Part shown: piece after piece, positions 1-6,927 of the stretch
How positions within the stretch are numbered: position 1 is the stretch's first letter
How the letters are laid out: each line of letters begins with the position of its first letter
Assembly (NCBI GenBank): GCA_009392195.1
Contig: VFGY01000026.1
Coordinates: 1-64,000 of the forward strand
DNA from: SAR202 cluster bacterium
Lineage (GTDB): Bacteria; Chloroflexota; Dehalococcoidia; Lucifugimonadales; OSU-TB39
DNA: 64,000 nucleotides
Reading direction: 5' to 3'
Translations under genes and position numbers: made by a program
The notes under the pieces: generated by a model
What the model saw: only the letters and a program-made list of their open reading frames with translations
Databases searched by the model: none
What the model was told of the DNA's origin: nothing

Positions 1-74
1 TCACCTTTAGCAGTTGATGTATCCAACATTGTCGCTACTCTCGAAACAATATCCGCTTTTCTTAAATTCGCCAT
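1..74 (-). CDS. HU/IHF-family DNA-binding protein, N-terminal fragment
   Basis: This partial gene runs off the left edge and is absent from the ORF track. The minus strand reads an ATG followed by MANLRKADIVSRVATMLDTS, which resembles the first helix of HU/IHF-type histone-like proteins (pattern of the type KADIVxxVAxxxG). A GGAG lies 7 bases upstream of the ATG, supporting this start. HU-like proteins bend and compact DNA as dimers. Only 24 codons are visible, so the DNA-binding arm cannot be inspected. The family call is from similarity of the N-terminus alone. Confidence 0.6.
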   Translation of the reverse strand, partial: MANLRKADIVSRVATMLDTSTAKG

Positions 75-129
75 ATTAAACTCCGACTATGAGGTATGAG
101 ATAAAAACCACACGTAATTGATTCAGTCG

Positions 130-159
130 ATGTTAGTGTTAGTCAACATGCCATGTCAA
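130..159 (-). promoter_or_regulatory. Promoter for the HU-like gene
   Basis: On the minus strand TTGACA (154-159) is followed after 18 bases by TAACAT (130-135), a good sigma-70-type match. It lies about 55 bases upstream of the HU-like start codon. The rest of the 75-323 intergenic stretch shows no recognisable gene. Confidence 0.5.
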
Positions 160-323
160 GCTTAATTCGAATTAATATTCAGCCCCTCTACCCATTCACA
201 AAAATATTCTTCAACACAGATGTATTCTATATATATCATTCTCATCCTTAAGTTATTAAACTAGAAAAACCATGTGTATTATGCTAACTTACAAAGACTA
301 ATTTCACTTAACAGAAAAGTATT

Positions 324-1412
324 TTGAACACTCTGAAACCAGACATAGCCATAATCGGCGGCGGGATTGTCGGAATTGCAACTGCTTACTACTTAATAGA
401 ATCCGGTATTAACTGTACCTTAATAGAAAAGGATCCCGTTGGAAGTCATGCATCTGGATTGGCATATGGAAGTATTGGGGCATCAAAGGTACAAGGTGCA
501 AACTATCCTCTGGCATTAAAAAGTGTATCCCTTCATAAAAAATTATCTGAATCGCTTTCAACACACACGGGTATTGATATTCAATATAGGGAAAAAGAGT
601 CTATAAGACTTGCATTCAATGAAAAAGAAAGAGAATTTCTATTATCAACCGACTCTAATATTTCAAATTGGCTCGAACCATCTCAAATATTTTCTTTAGA
701 ACCAAGTATTTCAAAACAAATCATAGGCGGAATACATGAAACGAAAGCGATGGATGTAAATACTTATAACCTACTCTCAGCTTTACATAATGCCATTGAA
801 ACAAAGGGGGTGCAGGTTATTCATGATGAAGTAATAGGAATAAATGTTAATTCAAATACTAGTTTAACTCTAAAATTAAAAAATAGTGCTAAAGTAATGT
901 GCAACAAAGTTGTTATATCCATGGGACCTTGGAGCAATAAATTGAGTGACTGGATAAATATCAAATTGCCAATTATTCCTCTTAAAGGGCAGATATTAAG
1001 ACTATCTAAACCTGGTATCCTGGAAAATTGTTCTGTTTCTTGGTCTGGCAACTACGCTAACCTTAAAGCAGATGGTTTGATTTGGACCGGTACCACGGAA
1101 GAAAATGAAGGATACGATGAATCTACAACAACTGAATCACGTGACAAAATCATGCTATCCGCAATAAAAATGATTCCCGAGATTAAAAATGCCAAAATCG
1201 TCAAGCAAACAGCGTGCCTTAGACCGATGTCTCCAGACAACCTCCCAATAATAGGGAGTTTTACTGATTATCCTCAAATATACATCGGTACAGGAGGATT
1301 AAGGTCTGGGATAACTTTAGGACCAGCAATAGGTAAAGTTATTTCCGAGCTAATATTGCAAAAATCAACAGACATCGATATGACTCATTTCAAACCAGAT
1401 AGGTTTGAATGA
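324..1412 (+). CDS. FAD-dependent oxidoreductase, DAO (D-amino-acid oxidase/dehydrogenase-like) family
   Basis: The 362-residue product begins with a dinucleotide-binding fold (IIGGGIVGIATAYYL, residues ~9-23) followed by an acidic residue at the end of beta-2 (LIEKD), typical of FAD-binding DAO enzymes such as DadA, glycine oxidase and L-2-hydroxyglutarate oxidase. The C-terminus carries a second FAD-contact stretch (GTGGLRSGITLGPAIGKVI). There is no signal peptide or membrane segment, so it is probably cytoplasmic or peripheral. The start appears to be TTG. The next gene is a lactate-type permease 37 bases downstream, so an inferred role is oxidation of an imported 2-hydroxy or amino acid. 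The substrate cannot be read from the sequence. Confidence 0.8.
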   Translation: MNTLKPDIAIIGGGIVGIATAYYLIESGINCTLIEKDPVGSHASGLAYGSIGASKVQGANYPLALKSVSLHKKLSESLSTHTGIDIQYREKESIRLAFNEKEREFLLSTDSNISNWLEPSQIFSLEPSISKQIIGGIHETKAMDVNTYNLLSALHNAIETKGVQVIHDEVIGINVNSNTSLTLKLKNSAKVMCNKVVISMGPWSNKLSDWINIKLPIIPLKGQILRLSKPGILENCSVSWSGNYANLKADGLIWTGTTEENEGYDESTTTESRDKIMLSAIKMIPEIKNAKIVKQTACLRPMSPDNLPIIGSFTDYPQIYIGTGGLRSGITLGPAIGKVISELILQKSTDIDMTHFKPDRFE

Positions 1413-1449
1413 AATATTTATTTAAGTATATCTATTTTTAGAGATAACA

Positions 1450-3048
1450 TTGGACTTTATTTCCAACACAACTAACATCGATATATTTATCGCAAGTATA
1501 CCGATTATTGTATTAACCCTAGGCATTGTAGTTCTTAAATGGAATGCTGCTAAGGCCGGGGCAATATCCCTTTTATTAGTCATAATAATTGCATTATTTA
1601 GATTTGAGTCAACAGAAACCAATATAGTGATAGCTGGATCCAAAGGAATCAGTCTAAGTATTTTTGTTTTGTCTGTTATCTGGTCTTCAGTTTTGATGTA
1701 TAACATTTTAGAATTTTTGGGTTTAATTGAAGTTATTGGGAATAACATAACCAAACTTGTCAAAAATCCATTAGCGCAAGCTTTAGTAGTAGGATGGGGT
1801 TTCGGCGGACTAATCCAAGGAGTTTCTGGTTTCGGAGTACCAGTAGCTGTTGTAGCCCCATTAATGATATTGATGGGGTTCTCTGCTCCAAGAGCTGCTG
1901 CTATTGCATTAATTGGTCATTGTTGGGCTACTACTTTCGGCTCATTAGGTTCTTCTTTCTATACCCTGCAATTAGTTACTGATCTTCCCACTGAAGAAAT
2001 CGGTACTCATATGGCTGCTTTGTTCGCGCTACCAATATTCATGTGCGGATTTGCCGTTGCACATATACAAGGCGGACTAAAATCGGTCATTAGGGGTATT
2101 CCTGCTATCTTGATAATCGGAACAGTAATGACATTCGGACAATGGATTTCTGCATACCTAAATGTGCCTCAAATTGGCGGTTTGGTAGCAGGTTTATCAG
2201 GTACTTTAACTGGATGGATATTAACATTGACACCCATATTAAATTTTGAACAAATTCAATCCGATTCAATTCCTGACAACTCACATAAATCCAATTCTTT
2301 AAATACCAGAAAACTTAAAAATATAAGCTTCCATATAGCATTTCTACCCTACTACTTGATTTTAATAATCAGCCTGTTATCACAAATCCCTTTAATCAAA
2401 TCAATACCTATACAATTTGGATTAGATTACCCAACAAATATAACTGGTCTTGGCTATATTGTGAAAGCAGAGCAAGATTACGCAGGAATAAAATTATTTT
2501 CCCACCCAGCTCCAATAATCCTATTCGCAACTTTCATAACATACTTAGTATACAAAACGAAAAATATGTGGTCCAAGGATATCGGAATAAATGCATTAAA
2601 GCGCACTTATAGTCAATGCGTCCCATCAAGTTTGGGGTTAATTACTATGGTCATGATGTCTTTGATAATGATTGATTCAGGAATGACTTCCTTATTAGGA
2701 CATTCTATTGCAAAGACTACTTCATTTTTGTTTCCAATATTTTCACCATTTATAGGGGTTCTAGGTACTTTCTTGACAGGAAGCAATACAAATTCAAATG
2801 TTATGTTTGGAGCTTTGCAACTGCAGACAGCTAAAACATTGGAATTGGGAGTCTACACAATTGCTAGCTCACAATCAATAGGTGGAGCTATAGGCGGTGC
2901 TATAGCTCCTGCTAAAGTTTTAGTCGGCACAACAATAGTGGGACTTGGCGGACAAGAACATAAAGTATTGAAAAAATCTTTACCCTACTGCATGATTATA
3001 TTGGTTGCTGTTGGAATACAAGCACTCATCATATCGCTTTTGGAGTAA
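1450..3048 (+). CDS. lldP: L-lactate permease (LctP) family transporter
   Basis: A 532-residue polytopic membrane protein with the LctP-family hallmarks: the conserved stretch GGLIQGVSGFGVPVAVVAPL around residue 120, TGSNTNSNVMFGALQ near residue 450, and a glycine-rich GGAIGGAIAPAKVLVGTT loop close to the C-terminus. Family members import lactate, glycolate or related 2-hydroxycarboxylates with protons. Length matches the usual 530-560 residues. The start is TTG. It sits between an FAD oxidoreductase and a small membrane ORF, apparently co-transcribed. Specificity for L-lactate is assumed from the family and is not shown here. Confidence 0.87.
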   Translation: MDFISNTTNIDIFIASIPIIVLTLGIVVLKWNAAKAGAISLLLVIIIALFRFESTETNIVIAGSKGISLSIFVLSVIWSSVLMYNILEFLGLIEVIGNNITKLVKNPLAQALVVGWGFGGLIQGVSGFGVPVAVVAPLMILMGFSAPRAAAIALIGHCWATTFGSLGSSFYTLQLVTDLPTEEIGTHMAALFALPIFMCGFAVAHIQGGLKSVIRGIPAILIIGTVMTFGQWISAYLNVPQIGGLVAGLSGTLTGWILTLTPILNFEQIQSDSIPDNSHKSNSLNTRKLKNISFHIAFLPYYLILIISLLSQIPLIKSIPIQFGLDYPTNITGLGYIVKAEQDYAGIKLFSHPAPIILFATFITYLVYKTKNMWSKDIGINALKRTYSQCVPSSLGLITMVMMSLIMIDSGMTSLLGHSIAKTTSFLFPIFSPFIGVLGTFLTGSNTNSNVMFGALQLQTAKTLELGVYTIASSQSIGGAIGGAIAPAKVLVGTTIVGLGGQEHKVLKKSLPYCMIILVAVGIQALIISLLE

Positions 3049-3056
3049 CCAATATA

Positions 3057-3212
3057 ATGAAATCAAAATTTCAACAAGGAGCTTTGGCAACATATATTGT
3101 ATCCATCATACCAATGTATGTGGGGTTTTCAGTAATACATAACGAATTATTAATTATATTTGGATTAATCATAGTTATATTGAATTCAATTATTACCGCA
3201 ATAACGACATAA
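3057..3212 (+). CDS. Small hydrophobic membrane peptide, 51 residues
   Basis: An ATG-initiated frame too short for the ORF track fits tightly between the permease stop (8-base gap) and the phosphofructokinase start (3-base gap). It encodes MKSKFQQGALATYIVSIIPM..., with a basic N-terminus and two predicted hydrophobic helices (about residues 10-24 and 29-48) joined by a short polar turn. I do not recognise a family. The packed position argues for a real gene in the operon, perhaps an accessory to the permease. The opposite-strand ORF in the track over this region is a shadow. Confidence 0.55.
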   Translation: MKSKFQQGALATYIVSIIPMYVGFSVIHNELLIIFGLIIVILNSIITAITT

Positions 3213-3215
3213 ATC

Positions 3216-4403
3216 ATGAAATCATCTAACGCTTTAATAATACAATCTGGTGGAAGTACCCCTGTAATTAACCAAAGCTTAGCTGGTATTTTACGAGAAT
3301 CAAAAAAATTAGCATCTTTTACTAAAATATATGGCGCCATCCACGGCACTGATGGTTTGTTGAAAAGAAATATCACGGACTTAACTAATATAAGTAGTTT
3401 AGATATATCATCAATAGCAACTACTCCGGGTGCAGCTCTTGGGTCATCAAGATATAAAATTACGCAATCAAATGCAACTAACATATTAAATATCCTATCT
3501 GACTACAAAATAGCCTATTTATTTATAATTGGAGGGAATGATTCGGCTGCAAATGCCAAGGAACTCGGTACCCTAAGTAAAATTAGCGGATATAAACTTC
3601 AAGTTATACACGTACCAAAGACTATTGATAACGATTTAATTGGTACTGACCATTCTCCAGGTTTTGGAAGTACAGCGAGGTTTATAGCTTTAGCCACAAT
3701 GGGAGCTGGCAAAGATGCACAAACTATGGGCCAATCCGCACCAATAACAATCATAGAAGTTATGGGTAGAGACGCCGGTTGGCTTGCAGCTTCATCCTCG
3801 ATAGGAAAAAATACTTGCCAAGATCCACCTCATATAGTTTGTGTTCCAGAACATAATATCAATTATGAACATTTCCTCAATCAATTAGAAAATACTTATC
3901 GCCAGTTTGGGTATGCAGTAGCTGTTGTGGCTGAAAATTCTAAAAATGAAGAAGGTATTATTGGAAAGACAGAAAAAGCATTGTATGAGGATCAATTCGG
4001 ACATAAATATTTTGAAGGTGCTGGATACCATTTAAGCAAATTAGCTGAATCAAGACTAAAAGTAAGAGTAAGGTACGAAAAACCAGGGACGATACAAAGA
4101 TCTATGGTGTCTTGTATTTCCATCGTTGATTCCACAGAGGCTGAAATGGTTGGCACTAAAGCAGTACAATATGCACTACAAGGTGCAAATGAAGTAATGA
4201 TCTCAATAAAAAGAGACCAATTAAATTCCAAATATTCTAGCTCAACAGAACTAACTCCAGTTAAAAATGTAGCAGATAAAGTAAAATATTTACCTGCAAA
4301 CTATTTCGACAACCAAAACCTATTGCCAACCGAGGATTTCAAATCATATGCAATCCCGTTAATCGGATCTCCATTACCTATATTTGCAAACCTATTAAAA
4401 TAG
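3216..4403 (+). CDS. 6-phosphofructokinase, pyrophosphate-dependent type
   Basis: The product phosphorylates fructose 6-phosphate in glycolysis. Visible family motifs are SGGSTPVINQSLAG at the N-terminus, the phosphate-donor loop IGGNDSAANA, the catalytic HVPKTIDNDL, the effector/substrate loop EVMGRDAGWLA and the sugar-binding KPGTIQRS. In ATP-PFKs the donor loop is GGDGS and the catalytic segment PGTIDND. Here Asp replaces the second-loop Gly and Lys precedes TID, which are the two substitutions linked to pyrophosphate use in this family, so I call it PPi-type. Length (395) is longer than short bacterial ATP-PFK. It ends just before convergent hemW. Confidence 0.82.
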   Translation: MKSSNALIIQSGGSTPVINQSLAGILRESKKLASFTKIYGAIHGTDGLLKRNITDLTNISSLDISSIATTPGAALGSSRYKITQSNATNILNILSDYKIAYLFIIGGNDSAANAKELGTLSKISGYKLQVIHVPKTIDNDLIGTDHSPGFGSTARFIALATMGAGKDAQTMGQSAPITIIEVMGRDAGWLAASSSIGKNTCQDPPHIVCVPEHNINYEHFLNQLENTYRQFGYAVAVVAENSKNEEGIIGKTEKALYEDQFGHKYFEGAGYHLSKLAESRLKVRVRYEKPGTIQRSMVSCISIVDSTEAEMVGTKAVQYALQGANEVMISIKRDQLNSKYSSSTELTPVKNVADKVKYLPANYFDNQNLLPTEDFKSYAIPLIGSPLPIFANLLK

Positions 4404-4409
4404 ATTATT

Positions 4410-5594
4410 CTAAAAAAATCTACTGAATACTTCATTGCCTAACAATCTGCCTTTTGGTGTCAACTTATATTTACCACAAGTAGGATATAACAATTTTTCC
4501 TGTATTAAATTGTTAATAGCTTCGCCAAAAACATCTTCAATATGTACTCCAAAACGTTTTTCAAATTCTACTACGTCAATACCACGTATTAACCTTAAAC
4601 CCAACATCATGGTTTCTCCCATCTCAAGCTGCTTATCAATCGGTTCAACGCTTTCAAGACTAGGTATTTGTGCTAACAAACGTTCACCATCTTCTAGATA
4701 ATCAAAATCATAAACTAATTCCCGCTGAGTTAAATATTTACTTATATAGGTATTAGGCGACTTTATATTATTGAATCTGTTTTTAAACAAATAAGAATGG
4801 GCACCCGGACCAACACCTAAAAATGGTTGATTCATCCAATATCTTAAATTATGTTGGCTTTCTTTATGAGGTTTTGACCAATTAGATATTTCATATTGTT
4901 CATACCCGTTATCGTGCAAATACTCCTCGCATAACAAGTACATATCTGCAGCTAAATCATCATCAGGATTTTCTAAGTTTCCTATATCCATCATCCGCTG
5001 CATCGGTGTGTGTTTTTCAAGAGTCAGACAATACAAAGATAAATGGTCTGGTTCCAAATCAGAAATAATCTTAAGTGAATCTTTCCAATCTTTCAAAGTC
5101 TGATAAGGTATCCCATACATTAAATCTAAACTTATATTATTAAATCCCATCTTTCTTAGTTTCTTGTACGTGTTAATTGCTGTATTCGCAGAATGAGTTC
5201 TGCCAAGAGTTTTTAATATAGAGTCTTTAAAACTCTGTACGCCTATACTAACCCTATTAATCCCCACATCCAAAAACCTTTGAACATTTGTCTCTTCTAT
5301 ATCATTTGGATTTACTTCTATGGTTATTTCTGAAATATCGCACTGGAATTTTGTTTTAACCAAATCAAGAATTGTTTTCAAGTGACCCACAGGAATATAA
5401 GAAGGAGTACCACCTCCCAAAAATATCGTTCGTACGGGGTATGATTTCAATACTGAAGACCAAAGTATTAATTCATTGCATAAAGCATCTATATAAGAGG
5501 GCATTAAATGCTCTATTTTTGTATAAGTATTAAAATCACAATACGGACATTTTGTCTGACAAAAAGGAATATGAATATATAAAGATAAATCCAA
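4410..5594 (-). CDS. hemW: Radical SAM heme chaperone HemW
   Basis: A 394-residue radical-SAM protein with the CxxxCxxC cluster motif (CQTKCPYCDF, residues ~12-21) preceded by YIHIPFC, and the GGGTPSYIP loop, as in the HemN/HemW family. HemW binds heme and a [4Fe-4S] cluster and delivers heme to respiratory proteins. True coproporphyrinogen dehydrogenase HemN carries additional N-terminal residues that I do not see, so HemW is preferred. Start is TTG (no ATG option in frame upstream). It ends 6 bases from the convergent phosphofructokinase stop. A heme chaperone fits a genome with a pentaheme cytochrome operon. Confidence 0.85.
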   Translation of the reverse strand: MDLSLYIHIPFCQTKCPYCDFNTYTKIEHLMPSYIDALCNELILWSSVLKSYPVRTIFLGGGTPSYIPVGHLKTILDLVKTKFQCDISEITIEVNPNDIEETNVQRFLDVGINRVSIGVQSFKDSILKTLGRTHSANTAINTYKKLRKMGFNNISLDLMYGIPYQTLKDWKDSLKIISDLEPDHLSLYCLTLEKHTPMQRMMDIGNLENPDDDLAADMYLLCEEYLHDNGYEQYEISNWSKPHKESQHNLRYWMNQPFLGVGPGAHSYLFKNRFNNIKSPNTYISKYLTQRELVYDFDYLEDGERLLAQIPSLESVEPIDKQLEMGETMMLGLRLIRGIDVVEFEKRFGVHIEDVFGEAINNLIQEKLLYPTCGKYKLTPKGRLLGNEVFSRFF

Positions 5595-5626
5595 GTTTCA
5601 CCAAGCCTCAAATAATAATAAAACAA

Positions 5627-5656
5627 CTGACAGATTTACAAAAGAACTTCTATAAT
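5627..5656 (+). promoter_or_regulatory. Promoter upstream of holA
   Basis: CTGACA (5627-5632) is separated by 18 bases from a perfect TATAAT (5651-5656). It lies about 70 bases before the holA ATG in the divergent hemW/holA gap. Confidence 0.55.
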
Positions 5657-5725
5657 AACCTTCAACATCTAACTAAAGGCAAAATCAATAAAAGCTACAT
5701 ATGACAATAAATTAAGGCATATAGA

Positions 5726-6766
5726 ATGAATTTGGTATATCACGGAGAACCTTTTTTAATAGAACAAAAGATTAACGAATTAAAATCTGAAATAGACAAC
5801 GGGGATCCAAATTCAACCAACATAAATATATTTGATTCAAGCGAGGTCAATCTAGATACCATCCTTAACTCTTGCTATTCAATACCATTTTTATCTAGTA
5901 GAAGATTGGTCATAATCAAAGGTTTGCTATCTATGTTTGAATCAAAAGGCTTTTCACAATCTAGACTCAACAAAACAAAACAACCAACCAAAACCAAAAA
6001 GATTTCCGAATGGGATAGTATAGTCGATGAACTTCCACAGTTCCCAAAAACCACGTTATTAATCTTTTTTGATTCACATTTATCAGAAAATAATAAAATG
6101 CTTACCAAAATCAAACCTCATGTAAAAACAAACTATTTCCCTCAACCTTACGGTCATACCTTAATAAAATGGGTTAAAGAACAAACTATTGCAAGAAATG
6201 TCTCTATGGAAGAAAAAGCAATCGACGAATTAATTAAATATACAGGGAACGACCTTAGAAAAATTGATTCCGAATTAGAAAAATTATCTTTATACAGTCC
6301 GGCAGATACAATTACACTTAAAGATATTGAAGAACTTGTTGTCCCTATATCAAACCCAAATTTATTCAGCGCTATTGATGCAATTTTAGCTGGAAATAAA
6401 AAACATGCCCTTACTAGCTTAATCAATTTAATGAATCAAGGAACTCCAGCTCAATTAATTATATCCCTGTTGGGCAAGCAAATTAAAACACTGCTATTAA
6501 TAAAGTCTTTAATCAACTCTGGGTTACCCAGTAGGGAATTAGCTAAACATATTTCCATAGGTAATTATGCGTTACAAAAGCTAACTAAAATACAAGACAA
6601 AATAAGCTTTGATTCATTAATAAACATGCATGAAACACTAATCAAAGCTGACCATAAAACAAAAACTACAAATATCCAAACGGACCTGTTGATTGAACTA
6701 ACGGTAATTGAGCTAACCATTTATTCAAATTCGATGTTGAAACAAAAACAAGCCAGCAATCGCTAG
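5726..6766 (+). CDS. holA: DNA polymerase III delta subunit
   Basis: This 346-residue protein matches the HolA pattern: an N-terminal segment that retrieves a clamp-loader AAA+-like fold (LVYHGEPFLIEQKINELK), the central segment TTLLIFFDSHL, the FPQPYGHTLIKWVKEQTIARN helix-turn and a helical C-terminal collar domain (ISNPNLFSAIDAILAGNKKHAL...). Delta opens the beta clamp in the replicative clamp loader. Between residues ~75 and 95 there is a Lys/Thr-rich insertion (KTKQPTKTKK) that looks like a flexible loop. It is transcribed alone from its own promoter and followed by the clpC leader region. Confidence 0.82.
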   Translation: MNLVYHGEPFLIEQKINELKSEIDNGDPNSTNINIFDSSEVNLDTILNSCYSIPFLSSRRLVIIKGLLSMFESKGFSQSRLNKTKQPTKTKKISEWDSIVDELPQFPKTTLLIFFDSHLSENNKMLTKIKPHVKTNYFPQPYGHTLIKWVKEQTIARNVSMEEKAIDELIKYTGNDLRKIDSELEKLSLYSPADTITLKDIEELVVPISNPNLFSAIDAILAGNKKHALTSLINLMNQGTPAQLIISLLGKQIKTLLLIKSLINSGLPSRELAKHISIGNYALQKLTKIQDKISFDSLINMHETLIKADHKTKTTNIQTDLLIELTVIELTIYSNSMLKQKQASNR

Positions 6767-6789
6767 ACCAAAGAGTCGCAAGTTAAAGC

Positions 6790-6822
6790 AACAACCTTTA
6801 TACAGGTTGACTCATGGTTGTT
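6790..6822 (+). repeat. Inverted repeat upstream of clpC
   Basis: AACAACC (6790-6796) and GGTTGTT (6816-6822) form perfect 7-base arms around a 19-base spacer in the 161-base holA-clpC gap. The spacer contains AGGTT, which can also pair with the AACCT of the left arm, so alternative hairpins exist. It could be a holA transcript end or a regulatory site; there is no U-tract. Confidence 0.35.
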
Positions 6823-6861
6823 CATATAGTAGGCTTAATTTTGTTGATAAGAAAAGAGTTA

Positions 6862-6888
6862 AGCAACCACAGGAATTGTTGCTATAAA
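6862..6888 (+). promoter_or_regulatory. Candidate operator and -10 element of the clpC promoter
   Basis: AGCAAC (6862-6867) and GTTGCT (6878-6883) are 6-base inverted arms with a 10-base spacer. The right arm abuts a -10-like TATAAA (6883-6888), and a weak -35 (TTAAGC) lies 18 bases upstream. The palindrome therefore occupies the promoter spacer, where a repressor would block RNA polymerase. It does not match CIRCE, the CtsR heptads or HAIR. Confidence 0.35.
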
Positions 6889-6927
6889 TAAACCTTTTCA
6901 TACATTAAATAAACAATTGGGGGATTG

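Noticed and set aside
821-1240. Minus-strand ORFs over the first FAD oxidoreductase
   Set aside because: Shadows of the plus-strand gene; no family resemblance, no Shine-Dalgarno.
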